From the NCBI GenBank assembly GCA_903910245.1, contig CAIVYX010000217.1, positions 1 to 17,259 of the forward strand: 17,259 nt of DNA, in the 5' to 3' direction. The notes under the pieces are model-generated. The model was given only the letters and a program-made list of their open reading frames with translations. It was not told where the DNA came from and made no database searches. Both the position numbers and the translations under genes were made by a program. This stretch comes from an uncultured Opitutia bacterium (GTDB taxonomy: Bacteria; Verrucomicrobiota; Verrucomicrobiia; Opitutales; UBA953). Shown piece by piece: positions 1-9,575 of this stretch; position 1 is the first letter of the stretch, and each line of letters begins with the position of its first letter.

Positions 1-453
1 CTCTTCGCCGTAGAAGGCCTTGGTGTTCGACTTCACGGCCTTACGGAAGTTCTCGGGCTCATCGGCATCGACGAACGATACCTGGATGCCAAGCTTCGGC
101 AGGGTGTAGTGGAAGAGATTGTAGGTGCCTCCATAGAGCTGCGAGGTCGAGACGATGTGGTCGCCGGCGCCGGCGATGTTGAGGATGGACGCGGTAATGG
201 CGGCCTGACCGGAGGAGTGGGCGAGCGCACCGGAACCACCTTCGAGGGCCGCGAGGCGCTGCTCGAGGACGTCCGTCGTCGGGTTCATGATACGGGTGTA
301 GATGTTGCCGAGCTCCTTCAGGCCGAAGAGGTTCGCGGCATGTTCCGTGTCGCGGAACTGGTAGCTGGTGGTCTGATAGATTGGGACAGCGCGCGAACCG
401 GTGGTCGGGTCGGGCTTCTGGCCAGCGTGCAGGGACTTGGTGCCTAGTTTCAT
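1..453 (-). CDS. metY: O-acetylhomoserine sulfhydrylase (MetY), N-terminal part, cut by window edge
   Basis: Makes homocysteine (or cysteine) from an O-acetylated amino acid and sulfide in the cytoplasm, using PLP; Cys/Met-metabolism PLP enzyme family. The 151 visible codons start MKLGTKSLHAGQ and contain hallmarks of MetY: PIYQTTSYQF near residue 24, NIYTRIMNPTTDVLEQRL near residue 50, EGGSGALAHSSGQAA near 72-86 and the phosphate/ring-binding SQLYGGTYNLF near 105-114. The PLP-lysine and C-terminal half lie beyond position 1. The start at 453 matches the family N-terminus. No Shine-Dalgarno is visible: the leader just before the ATG reads ATCACCCCC. It diverges from the GH16 gene across 112 bp. 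Family assignment is firm; MetY versus a related cystathionine enzyme is well supported by the N-terminus but the substrate (acetylhomoserine or acetylserine) cannot be told here. Confidence 0.93.
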   Translation of the reverse strand, partial: MKLGTKSLHAGQKPDPTTGSRAVPIYQTTSYQFRDTEHAANLFGLKELGNIYTRIMNPTTDVLEQRLAALEGGSGALAHSSGQAAITASILNIAGAGDHIVSTSQLYGGTYNLFHYTLPKLGIQVSFVDADEPENFRKAVKSNTKAFYGEE

Positions 454-480
454 GGGGGTGATGTTGAGGGGAGGGGCTCC

Positions 481-509
481 GTTATCTCTTTTCGGGCTTA
501 CTGAAACAA
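481..509 (-). promoter_or_regulatory. Weak sigma70-like promoter candidate for metY
   Basis: Read on the minus strand, TTGTTT (504-509) and GATAAC (481-486) are separated by exactly 17 nt and lie about 28 nt upstream of the metY start. The -10 matches the consensus at four of six positions and the -35 at only three, so this is a tentative call based on spacing and position. Confidence 0.2.
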
Positions 510-550
510 GCCGTAATCCCTTTTATGACCTTGTCCGTTCCTCCCCAGTA

Positions 551-558
551 GGGAGAAG
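551..558 (+). promoter_or_regulatory. Ribosome binding site fixing the GH16 start
   Basis: GGGAGAAG lies 7 nt before the ATG at 566. The open frame extends further upstream to 401, but that extension overlaps metY and has no signal peptide. The site and the signal peptide beginning at 566 both favour the shorter form. Confidence 0.65.
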
Positions 559-565
559 ATGCTGC

Positions 566-1348
566 ATGCGCTTAGGTTTACCCCTCCTTTTGCTACCCTT
601 GACCCTGTCCGCCGGCGAATGGCGGGAGATTTGGCGCGACGATTTCAACGGCAAGGAACTCGACTGGTCCAAATGGGCGGTCGAGGAGAACGGCCACGGC
701 GGCGGCAATAACGAGCTGCAATATTACTTCGACCGACCGCAGAACCTCCGCGTCGAGGACGGGCACCTGATCATCGAGGCCCGGAAGGAGAAAGTGAACG
801 TAGCTGGCGTGCAGAAGGAATATTCTTCCGCACGCCTCCGCACCAAGCGCCGCGCGGACTGGCTCTACGGTCGTTTTGAGATGTCGGCGCAACTGCCGGC
901 AGGGAAGGGGCTCTGGCCGGCTTTCTGGATGTTGCCTTCCGAGGAGAAGTACGGCGGCTGGGCGGCGAGCGGGGAAATCGATATCATGGAGTTCAAGGGC
1001 CACGAGCCCGATCAGGTACACGGCACGCTCCATTACGGGGCGCCGTGGCCGAAGAATATTTATAAGGGTCAGCCTTACCGATTGTCTAAGGGCGACTTCA
1101 CCTCGGGCTTCCATGTGTTCGCCGTGGAATGGGAGCGAGAATCGTTCCGCTGGTTCGTCGACGGAGTCCAAGTGCAGGAGCAGAAGGAGTGGAGCTCCTC
1201 GGGCGGTCCCTTTCCGGCGCCCTTCGATCAGAAGTACTTCCTGTTGCTGAACCTCGCGGTCGGCGGCGGCTTCGGCGGCCCCGTCGGGGCCGAGACCCGT
1301 TTCCCCGCCCAGTTCAAGGTGGATTACGTGCGGGTGCTGCAGCGTTAG
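566..1348 (+). CDS. Secreted glycoside hydrolase family 16 beta-glucanase (laminarinase-like)
   Basis: Predicted retaining endo-glucanase, probably cutting beta-1,3 or mixed beta-1,3/1,4 glucans such as laminarin outside the cytoplasm. The 260-residue product starts with a Sec signal peptide (MRLGLPLLLLPLTLSA, likely cleaved before Gly17). The rest is a single GH16 jelly-roll domain. The catalytic motif GEIDIMEF gives nucleophile Glu137, Asp139 and acid/base Glu142. Other family marks are DDFNGKELDWSKW near 25-37, YGRFEMSAQLP near 101-111, LWPAFWMLP near 116-124 and the C-terminal LNLAVGGGF and VDYVRVLQ strands. No carbohydrate-binding module or anchor is attached, so it is a minimal enzyme. 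It has no sugar transporter or regulator beside it, which makes the substrate an inference from family only. GH16 also contains agarases and carrageenases, which are less likely here. Confidence 0.92.
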   Translation: MRLGLPLLLLPLTLSAGEWREIWRDDFNGKELDWSKWAVEENGHGGGNNELQYYFDRPQNLRVEDGHLIIEARKEKVNVAGVQKEYSSARLRTKRRADWLYGRFEMSAQLPAGKGLWPAFWMLPSEEKYGGWAASGEIDIMEFKGHEPDQVHGTLHYGAPWPKNIYKGQPYRLSKGDFTSGFHVFAVEWERESFRWFVDGVQVQEQKEWSSSGGPFPAPFDQKYFLLLNLAVGGGFGGPVGAETRFPAQFKVDYVRVLQR

Positions 1349-1401
1349 GCGGCGTAGTTCCGACTCGCCCAGCGGGGGCAAGGTTCGCTAACTGACTTCC
1401 T

Positions 1402-2832
1402 ATGCCCGTGTTCCTGCATGACACCATGTCCCGCGAGAAGCGGCCGTTGCTGACTAAGCCCGGCCGTGACGTCTACGGCATGTATTGCTGCGGTCCCACG
1501 GTCTACGGCCCGGCCCATATCGGTAATTTTAGGACTTTCACTGTTCAGGACGTCCTGCGCCGCACCCTCGAGGTCACGGGCTTGAAGGTAAAGCACGTCC
1601 GTAATATCACCGACGTCGACGATAAGACGATTCGCGGCGCCCAAGCGGCTGGCCAGACGCTTGGCACTTTCACGAAGACCTGGACCGACAAGTTTCACGC
1701 CGACTGTAAGGCCCTCGGACTTCTCGCTCCGCACGTCGAGCCCAGCGCGGTTGTGCATATCCCACAGCAGGTCGCTATGATCAAGGCGCTCGTCGACCGC
1801 GGCCATGCCTACGTCGCCAAGGACGGTTCCGTCTACTTCAAGGTCTGCTCCTGCCCGGACTACGGCAAGTTGAACCACATCGATTTCTCCAAACTTGAGA
1901 CCCAGTCCGAGAACTCCGCCGGCGAAGCCAACGACGCCGACGAATACGAACGCGAGTCGGCTTCCGACTTCGCGCTCTGGAAGTCCCGCAAGCCTGAGGA
2001 TGGCGCCAACTTCTGGCCCTCGCCTTGGGGTGAAGGTCGTCCCGGTTGGCATATTGAATGCTCCGCGATGTCGCTGGCGCACCTCGGGGCGACCTTCGAC
2101 CTGCACGGCGGCGGCATCGACCTCTGTTTCCCGCACCACGAGAACGAAATCGCCCAGTCCGAATGCGCCACCGGCGTGAAGGGCTTCGCGGCCCACTGGT
2201 TCCACAGCGCCCACCTGATGGTCGAGGGCGAGAAGATGTCCAAGAGCAAGGGCAACCTCTACACACTCGATGAACTGGTCTGCAAGGGCTTCACGCCGAT
2301 GGAGGTCCGGTACACGCTGATCTCCGGTCATTATCGCAGTTCGCTCAACTTCACCATGAAGGGCGTCGACGATTCGCGCTCCGCCCTCGCCAAGCTCGAA
2401 CGTGGCGCCGATCGCCTGCTCGCCGCCGCCGGTTTCAATCGCGCCGAGTTCGCCGCGCCGGTTGCTCAGGAGGTCCAGACCTCCTGGGGTCGTTTCGCCA
2501 GGGCTTGGGAAGTCCTGCAGGACGACCTTAATATCCCAGGCTGCCTCGGTCAGGTCTTCACCGTCCTCGCTGAGAAGGATGAGCCCTCGACCGAACAGGC
2601 CCGACAGGATGTCTCCGGCCTCGCCAAAATCCTCTTCGCGCTCGGGCTCCATCTGTTCGTCGTCAAGGCGGAGGTCGCCATCCCTACGGACGTCGCCGAC
2701 CTCGGTGCCCGTCGCTGGGCCGCCAAGCAGTCCAAGGATTTCGCCGCCGCCGATCAGCTACGTCAGAACCTCGCCGCGCTCGGTTGGACGATGCTGGACC
2801 GCAAGGACGGCTACGAACTGAAGAAGTCATAA
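1402..2832 (+). CDS. cysS: Cysteinyl-tRNA synthetase
   Basis: Charges tRNA-Cys with cysteine; cytoplasmic monomeric class I synthetase. The 476 residues are close to the bacterial norm of about 460. The HIGH signature is HIGN at 39-42 and the KMSKS loop is KMSKS at 278-282. The zinc site that selects cysteine is intact: Cys30 (in CCGPTVYG), Cys220 (GWHIECSAMS), His245 and Glu249 (HHENEIAQSE). These are the E. coli ligands at a constant offset of about 11 in the second half. The segment around 165-185 (SENSAGEANDADEYERES) is a somewhat expanded acidic loop. The C-terminal helical DALR-like domain ends DRKDGYELKKS. The start follows a leader with no Shine-Dalgarno (CTGACTTCCT). It lies 53 bp after the GH16 gene and 55 bp before thrS, with no terminator, so cysS-thrS may be co-transcribed. 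The leader is too short for a T-box. Confidence 0.98.
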   Translation: MPVFLHDTMSREKRPLLTKPGRDVYGMYCCGPTVYGPAHIGNFRTFTVQDVLRRTLEVTGLKVKHVRNITDVDDKTIRGAQAAGQTLGTFTKTWTDKFHADCKALGLLAPHVEPSAVVHIPQQVAMIKALVDRGHAYVAKDGSVYFKVCSCPDYGKLNHIDFSKLETQSENSAGEANDADEYERESASDFALWKSRKPEDGANFWPSPWGEGRPGWHIECSAMSLAHLGATFDLHGGGIDLCFPHHENEIAQSECATGVKGFAAHWFHSAHLMVEGEKMSKSKGNLYTLDELVCKGFTPMEVRYTLISGHYRSSLNFTMKGVDDSRSALAKLERGADRLLAAAGFNRAEFAAPVAQEVQTSWGRFARAWEVLQDDLNIPGCLGQVFTVLAEKDEPSTEQARQDVSGLAKILFALGLHLFVVKAEVAIPTDVADLGARRWAAKQSKDFAAADQLRQNLAALGWTMLDRKDGYELKKS

Positions 2833-2887
2833 GGCAGGGCAGGGCGGTTGCTCCATCCTTGCCCTCCGCCTCGGGAAGCCCTAGCGA

Positions 2888-4789
<1,902 letters not shown>

Positions 4790-4864
4790 CCGTCACGCGG
4801 TTTTAACGGACTGACTGGGGAACGAAGGTTGCCCGGGTGCCTCTTTTGAACTTAAACCCTAGGC

Positions 4865-6247
4865 ATGACCCAGCCCCGACCTTCATCCCGTCGCGAATTC
4901 CTTAAGTTCGCCGGACTCGGAAGCCTCGTCTTCGGCGCCGGCTCGGCCCGCGCCCTCGGCGCCGACGGCCGTGAAGCTTCCGCTAATTCCGCGAAGCGCC
5001 AGGCTAAGAACGTGATCTTCATGGTTTCGGATGGCATGTGCTTCTCGGTGCTCACCGCCGCCCAGACCTATCTGACCCGGACGGAGAAGCGTTCTTCAAA
5101 TTGGATGAAGATGTACGGCGAGCTTCCGGTCGTCCGGTCGCTCTGCGAGACCGACTCCGCCAGCGGTATCGTGACCGACTCCGCCGCCGCCGCCAGCTGT
5201 TGGGGTATCGGCGAGCGCATCGACAACGGCGTGGTCAACGTCACTCAGGATGGCCGTAAGCCCGTGACCCTCGTTCAGAAGATGATCGCCGCCCGTAAGC
5301 GCTGCGGTCTCGTCACCACCACGACCGCCACGCACGCAACTCCGGCGGGCTTCGTCGCCACTGTTGCCACTCGCTCCGACCAGAAGACTATTGCGGCCCA
5401 ATATCTCGAGCGCGGTGTTGACGTCGTCCTGGGCGGCGGCACGCAGTATTTCAGCGAGGACCTGCTGGCTGCCTACCGCAAGGCCGGCTATGGCGTCGCC
5501 TTGAATCGAGACCAATTACTGGCCGATGCCGGCCAAGCACCTTTGCTGGGTCTCTTCAGTAAGAGCCACATCCCCTTCGTGATTGATCGCTTGAATTCCG
5601 CTGCGCTCAAGGCTTCCACGCCGACGCTCTCCGAGATGACCAAGATTGCGCTCCAGCGCCTTGGCTCCGCCCCGGAAGGATTCTTCCTGCTGGTTGAAGG
5701 CGGTCGCGTTGACCACGCTGGGCACGGCAACGACGGAGCTGCCGCGATTCAAGAGCAAATTGCTTTCGACGAGACCATCGCCACGGTGCTCGCCTTTATC
5801 GATAAGCATCCCGACACTTTGCTAATTATCACCACTGACCACGGCACCGGGGGCTTCAATGTCAACGGCCTTGGCAACGAAGACTTTATCTCCTTGGCTC
5901 CGTCATATTCGGAATCGACTCCCGCCTTCGATCGGCTCGTCGGCTTCAAGATGTCGCTCGAGGTGCTCAAGATTGAGACCAAGGGCCTGTCGTCGAAAGA
6001 TTTCGTCGATGCGGCCGAGAAGGCCACTGGCCTGCAGTTCGCTGGCGCCGATCGTGACAAGATTACTTCGACCAAGACGCTCGCAGTGACTCTCATGAAG
6101 TATACCTCGATCGGCTGGACGAGCAATAATCACACTGGCGAGATGGTCGAATTCTGCGCCTATGGACCTGGTTCCCAGCTCTTCACGCCGCACCTGCGCA
6201 ACGACCAGGTGCATGCGAAGGTCCTGCAGGCGACCGGCGTAGCCTGA
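4865..6247 (+). CDS. phoA: Tat-exported alkaline phosphatase (PhoA family)
   Basis: Hydrolyses phosphate monoesters in the periplasm or outside the cell, releasing inorganic phosphate. The 460-residue product begins with a twin-arginine signal: SRREFLKFAG at 8-17, then a hydrophobic Ala/Gly stretch ending near ARALG (28-32). Export in folded form would suit metal loading before export. The alkaline phosphatase core shows Asp56 (MVSDGM, metal ligand), nucleophile Ser106 (VTDSAAAAS), THATPAGF at 156-163, Glu278/Asp283/His287 (EGGRVDHAGHG), Asp325-His326 (TTDHGTGG) and His423 (WTSNNHTGEMV), so both zinc sites and the magnesium site look complete. It has no recognisable Shine-Dalgarno and I saw no clear PHO-box. 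It is 75 bp after thrS and ends at a strong terminator. The closest characterised enzyme and substrate range cannot be fixed from sequence alone. Confidence 0.95.
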   Translation: MTQPRPSSRREFLKFAGLGSLVFGAGSARALGADGREASANSAKRQAKNVIFMVSDGMCFSVLTAAQTYLTRTEKRSSNWMKMYGELPVVRSLCETDSASGIVTDSAAAASCWGIGERIDNGVVNVTQDGRKPVTLVQKMIAARKRCGLVTTTTATHATPAGFVATVATRSDQKTIAAQYLERGVDVVLGGGTQYFSEDLLAAYRKAGYGVALNRDQLLADAGQAPLLGLFSKSHIPFVIDRLNSAALKASTPTLSEMTKIALQRLGSAPEGFFLLVEGGRVDHAGHGNDGAAAIQEQIAFDETIATVLAFIDKHPDTLLIITTDHGTGGFNVNGLGNEDFISLAPSYSESTPAFDRLVGFKMSLEVLKIETKGLSSKDFVDAAEKATGLQFAGADRDKITSTKTLAVTLMKYTSIGWTSNNHTGEMVEFCAYGPGSQLFTPHLRNDQVHAKVLQATGVA

Positions 6248-6269
6248 AGCTTCGGCAATCCGGGCACAA

Positions 6270-6297
6270 AAAAGGGCGTCCGATCGGACGCCCTTTT
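6270..6297. terminator. Bidirectional intrinsic terminator between convergent genes
   Basis: A perfect 28-bp palindrome: four A, then GGGCGTCCGATCGGACGCCC, then four T. As RNA it forms an 8-bp GC-rich stem with a GATC loop, extended by A-U pairs, followed by U residues in both directions. On the minus strand the U run is six, because two further A residues precede it at 6268-6269. It lies 22 bp after the phosphatase stop and 19 bp after the redoxin stop on the other strand, so it serves both. Confidence 0.93.
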
Positions 6298-6316
6298 GCT
6301 TCGCCGGGTTGTCGGC

Positions 6317-6886
6317 TTAGAGCTTGTTATACTTCACACCGCAGCCGTAGGGCTTGGTGTTGGTGACTTCCGGCTCCTTGCCATCCTTGACGGCCTTGAC
6401 GGCGGCGAGGACGTAGTTGGTGGACTTGTCGATGTCAGCGGCCTTGGTGGCGACGGAACCGTTGTCGATTGCACCCTTGTAGACGAGGATGCCCTTGCCA
6501 TCGATGACGTAGCAGTGAGGGGTCACCTTGGCTTCGTAGGCGCGGCCGATGCTCTGGTTTGCGTCTTCGATGACGGTGCCGGGGTAGTAGGTGGTGCTTT
6601 CGTTGATTTTATCTCCGGCGGTGTGGATGATCAGCCAGACGACGCCCTGGGCGATGGCCTGCTTCTGGAATTCCTGCATCTTGCCAGCGTCGTAGAACTT
6701 GCGAACGGCGGGGCAGCCAGGGTTGTACCATTCGAGGACGACGGTCTTGCCCTTGAGATCGGCGAGGCTGACGGTCTTACCGTCGAGGGTCTTGCCGGTG
6801 AATTCAGGAGCAGCCTTGCCGATGTCGGCGGCCGCAAAAGAGGCCACCGCCGCGAGGCAGGCGAGGAGTGAGGTGAGGATACGCAT
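6317..6886 (-). CDS. Exported redoxin-family (AhpC/TSA-like) thioredoxin-fold protein
   Basis: Predicted periplasmic thiol-disulfide or peroxide-handling protein with a thioredoxin fold. The 189 residues start with a Sec signal peptide (MRILTSLLACLAAVASFAAA, cleaved before Asp21). The redoxin domain follows: KAAPEFTGKTLDGKTVSLAD at 24-43, VVLEWYNPGCPAVRKFYD at 49-66 with the candidate catalytic Cys58, and VTPHCYVID at 121-129. Other cysteines are Cys125 and Cys182; the C-terminal PYGCGVKY motif resembles a recurrent ending in this secreted redoxin group. There is no CXXC, so it is not a classical thioredoxin. The open frame continues 15 codons upstream, but ATG 6886 is chosen because it begins the signal peptide. 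The leader (CACCACACCC before the ATG) has no Shine-Dalgarno. It is monocistronic, convergent with the phosphatase and divergent from cysE. Its partner and substrate are unknown. Confidence 0.88.
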   Translation of the reverse strand: MRILTSLLACLAAVASFAAADIGKAAPEFTGKTLDGKTVSLADLKGKTVVLEWYNPGCPAVRKFYDAGKMQEFQKQAIAQGVVWLIIHTAGDKINESTTYYPGTVIEDANQSIGRAYEAKVTPHCYVIDGKGILVYKGAIDNGSVATKAADIDKSTNYVLAAVKAVKDGKEPEVTNTKPYGCGVKYNKL

Positions 6887-6948
6887 GGGTGTGGTGGGTA
6901 GGTCGGTATTTGTAGAGGCTGGTTCACACATTTCAACCCCTTCGCGTG

Positions 6949-6969
6949 GCAGATGTTCATATTATCTGC
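6949..6969 (-). promoter_or_regulatory. Possible redoxin-gene promoter element with inverted repeat
   Basis: On the minus strand GATAAT (6961-6966) matches the -10 consensus at five of six positions, about 75 nt before the redoxin start. It is overlapped by an inverted repeat, GCAGAT (6949-6954) and ATCTGC (6964-6969), separated by 9 nt, which could be an operator. No good -35 is seen at the usual spacing. The arms are short, so chance is a real alternative. Confidence 0.25.
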
Positions 6970-7046
6970 TTAAAGAGGCCATTTTAACGCGATTTTGACT
7001 CATGGGTTGCCAAATTGACCGAAAACCCCGAATTAATCCCTCGTCT

Positions 7047-7853
7047 ATGGCTGACGCCCGTTCCACCGCCTTGGTCTGTGCCAATGAAGCTTCCCTCTGG
7101 GCGGAGCTGCAGGCCCGCGCGGCCGTTGTGGCCAAGGCTGAACCGGCCTTGGCGCCGATGCTTCAACGTTATGTGCTGGAACGTTCCAGCTTCGGCGAAG
7201 GCATTATCCAGCGTTTGGCTGAACGCATTACGCCGACCGGGCAGGATCTGCCGGTCATCCTCCGCGTCCTCGGCGAAGCCGTCGCGTCCGACCGCGAGGT
7301 ACTATCGCAGATGCGCGCCGACATCCGCGCCACGCTTGAGCGCGACCCAGCGACGGAACATGCGCTGATTCCGTATCTTTGGTATAAAGGTTTTCACGCC
7401 ATCTCGATGCATCGCCTCTCCCATGTACTGTGGAAGGCTGGTCGCAAGGAGCTTGCCATTCATTTGCAGTCGCTCGTCTCCGAGCACCTCGGCGTCGATA
7501 TCCATCCGGCCGCTCGCTTTGGCGTCGGCATCCTGCTCGACCACGCGACCGGCTTCGTCGCCGGCGAGACCAGTGTCGTGGCGGACAACGTCTCTTTCCT
7601 TCATGAGGTCACTCTCGGTGGCACGGGTAAGGCCCGCGGTGACCGCCACCCGAAGATCCGTTCGGGCGTGCTGGTCGGCGCTGGCGCGAAGATTCTCGGT
7701 AATATCACCATCGGCGAAGGCGCCAAAATCGGCGCGGGTTCCGTCGTGCTCAAGGACGTCGCCCCGCATACCAGTGTGGCCGGCGTGCCTGCGGTGATGA
7801 TTGGCCAGACCACCGTCGACGCCCCGGCGCTCGATATGGATCACTCGCTCTAG
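7047..7853 (+). CDS. cysE: Serine O-acetyltransferase
   Basis: Acetylates serine with acetyl-CoA to give O-acetylserine, the committed step of cysteine synthesis; cytoplasmic, normally hexameric and feedback-inhibited by cysteine. The 268-residue product aligns over its length with E. coli CysE: an N-terminal helical region (7-140) with YLWYKGFHAISMHRLSH near 110-126, then the left-handed beta-helix. Active-site segments VDIHPAARFG and LDHATGFVAGET are intact, as are VTLGGTGKARGDRHPKI and GAGAKILGNITIGEGAKIGAGS. The C-terminus carries ALDMDHSL, like the cysteine-inhibition tail of CysE. ATG 7047 is preferred to the in-frame ATG at 7002 because the extra 15 residues resemble nothing in the family. 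No Shine-Dalgarno is visible. The histidine kinase gene follows after 3 nt. Confidence 0.96.
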   Translation: MADARSTALVCANEASLWAELQARAAVVAKAEPALAPMLQRYVLERSSFGEGIIQRLAERITPTGQDLPVILRVLGEAVASDREVLSQMRADIRATLERDPATEHALIPYLWYKGFHAISMHRLSHVLWKAGRKELAIHLQSLVSEHLGVDIHPAARFGVGILLDHATGFVAGETSVVADNVSFLHEVTLGGTGKARGDRHPKIRSGVLVGAGAKILGNITIGEGAKIGAGSVVLKDVAPHTSVAGVPAVMIGQTTVDAPALDMDHSL

Positions 7854-7856
7854 TCC

Positions 7857-9575
7857 ATGCCGAATAGCCGCCCAGCGCAGGAACGCCCGGGCGATGCTCG
7901 TGTCCTGGACTGTCTTTATCGCGTCGGTGCTTTCGTCAATGCGACCGAAGACCCGCGCGAGGCCTTGGACTTCATTCTCGAAGAGATTGTGCGGACGCTC
8001 GGCGCCTCGAGTGCTTCAATCGCGCTCGTCGAACCCGCCACGGGCTCGCTGCGGATCGAGGTGAGTAACGGGCTCGATGCAGCCTCCGTTTCCGAGATCA
8101 TCGAGCAAGGGCAGGGCATCACCGGCTGGGTCGCCCTTTACGCCAAGCCTCAGCGTATCCCCGATGTCTCAAGGGATCCGCGGTACGTCGAGATCCGCAA
8201 GGGCATCCGTTCCGAACTCGCCGTCCCCATGGAGCTCATGGGCAATGTCATCGGTGTGGTGAACTGCGATTCCGACCGCCTAGATGCTTTCAGCGAGCAG
8301 GACCTCGCATTCCTCTCCCTCCTGACCAACGAGGCCTCCAAGGCTGTCGGCCGTATCTGGTTGCTCCGTCAGCTGCGTTCCAAGGCGGCTCAGCTCGAAG
8401 CGCTGGTCCGTGCGGCGCAGGGTCTTGCCCGCGAGCGCGACGAGCCAGGTATCTCGCAGGACCTTGCCCGCCATACCCGCGGGTTGCTGGGCGTGCGCGC
8501 CTGCGCCTATTACAAGATCGTCGACGATGTCCTGCTGCTCAAGTATCTCGACGGCGAGTTGAGCGGTAGCGAGCTCGCCCCGAGTATCGCCGTGAACCAG
8601 ACCTCGCTCGGTACCGTCGTCGGTCGTGGTCGCCCGGTCGTCGTGCCGGTCGCCGGCAAGACCGAAGAGCACCTTTTCCTGAGGCTCTCCGAGCCCGTCG
8701 CCTCGTCTTCGTTGCTCGCGGTGCCGGTGCGCTACGAAGACGACACTTTCGGCGTGCTGATGTGCGTCGCCATGGGTGCCTACCGTTTCTCCGACGATGA
8801 TAAGCACCTCGTTACAGCGCTGTCCTCGTTCGGTGCTTCCTCAATCCAGAATGCCCGCCTCTACGCCAAGGTCTTCACGGTTGAAGAAGGCCTACGTCGC
8901 AGCGAACGCCTCACCGCCCTTGGCCTGCTTTCGGCGGAGGTCGCCCATGAGATTCGCAATCCCCTGACGGTGATGAAGCTCCTTTCGGATACGCTTTCCC
9001 AGGGGATGGCTCCGGATGATCCCAAGGTCGAGGACCTTGACGTCATGCGCGAGAAGATTGCCCACATGGAGGGCGTCGTCTCCCGCGTGCTCGGCATGAG
9101 CAAGGCCCAGTCGGGTGCTTTCCGCGTCGTCGACCTCCGTAAGGCGACGGAGAACGCCGTGTTACTCCTTCGCCTCAAGTTACAGCAGCTCGGCGTGAAG
9201 GTGGAAGTCCATGGAGATCAGGTCATCCCGGCCGTCGAGGGTAATCCCGGACAGATTCAACAGGTCTTCCTTAATCTGATGATGAACGGCGTGCAGGCCA
9301 TGACCGGTGGGGGCCTGTTGTCTTTGCACCTTGGAGTCGAACCTGGTATGCAAGGAGAGGTTGTCGTGGTCCGCATCGCCGACACCGGTACAGGCATACC
9401 TCAGGAAATTATGCCTAAAATCTTCGACTCCTTCTTCACCAGCCGCGAAGACGGCACCGGTCTCGGCCTCGCCATCGTGAAGCGCATCATGCGCGACCAC
9501 CGCGGGGACATCATCGTCGAGTCCACGGGACCCGGTGGCACGACGTTCAAGTTCTGGTTTCCCGTCGGGAAGTAA
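7857..9575 (+). CDS. Soluble sensor histidine kinase with two GAF domains
   Basis: Predicted cytoplasmic two-component sensor that autophosphorylates on histidine and passes phosphate to an unidentified response regulator. The 572 residues hold GAF domain 1 (about 33-165, with GITGWVALY and VIGVVNCDSDR), GAF domain 2 (about 198-338), a HisKA dimerisation domain (about 350-418) with phosphoacceptor His364 in AEVAHEIRNPLT, and a HATPase domain (about 462-571). The N box is FLNLMMNGVQAM with Asn477, G1 is DTGTGIP (Asp509) and G2 is GTGLGLAIV. The H box and ATPase are of the NtrB-like class. There are no membrane segments, so the signal is internal: GAF domains bind small molecules, cyclic nucleotides or haem, and no ligand residue identifies which. 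It starts 3 nt after cysE and ends overlapping the dedA-family gene by 29 bp. No response regulator is in the window. Confidence 0.93.
   Translation: MPNSRPAQERPGDARVLDCLYRVGAFVNATEDPREALDFILEEIVRTLGASSASIALVEPATGSLRIEVSNGLDAASVSEIIEQGQGITGWVALYAKPQRIPDVSRDPRYVEIRKGIRSELAVPMELMGNVIGVVNCDSDRLDAFSEQDLAFLSLLTNEASKAVGRIWLLRQLRSKAAQLEALVRAAQGLARERDEPGISQDLARHTRGLLGVRACAYYKIVDDVLLLKYLDGELSGSELAPSIAVNQTSLGTVVGRGRPVVVPVAGKTEEHLFLRLSEPVASSSLLAVPVRYEDDTFGVLMCVAMGAYRFSDDDKHLVTALSSFGASSIQNARLYAKVFTVEEGLRRSERLTALGLLSAEVAHEIRNPLTVMKLLSDTLSQGMAPDDPKVEDLDVMREKIAHMEGVVSRVLGMSKAQSGAFRVVDLRKATENAVLLLRLKLQQLGVKVEVHGDQVIPAVEGNPGQIQQVFLNLMMNGVQAMTGGGLLSLHLGVEPGMQGEVVVVRIADTGTGIPQEIMPKIFDSFFTSREDGTGLGLAIVKRIMRDHRGDIIVESTGPGGTTFKFWFPVGK

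Noticed and set aside
454..565. SAM or other riboswitch ahead of metY
   Set aside because: The 112-bp divergent gap is short and shared with the GH16 gene. I could not find the paired stems or a terminator expected of an S-box leader.
1345..2652. A 435-codon open frame antisense to cysS
   Set aside because: cysS has all catalytic motifs on the plus strand. The antisense product has no recognisable domain and arises from GC-rich codon bias.
2833..2882. Possible terminator between cysS and thrS from GGCAGGGC and GCCCTCCGCC
   Set aside because: The pairing needs a bulge and a long loop and no T run follows, so transcription probably continues into thrS.
1349..2887. T-box leaders in front of cysS or thrS
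   Set aside because: The gaps are only 53 and 55 bp, far too short for a T-box with specifier loop and antiterminator, and no T-box sequence was seen.
6296..6871. A 191-codon plus-strand frame opposite the redoxin gene, starting at the terminator
   Set aside because: The minus strand encodes a clear signal peptide and redoxin motifs. The plus frame is Gly/Val/Asp-rich shadow sequence.
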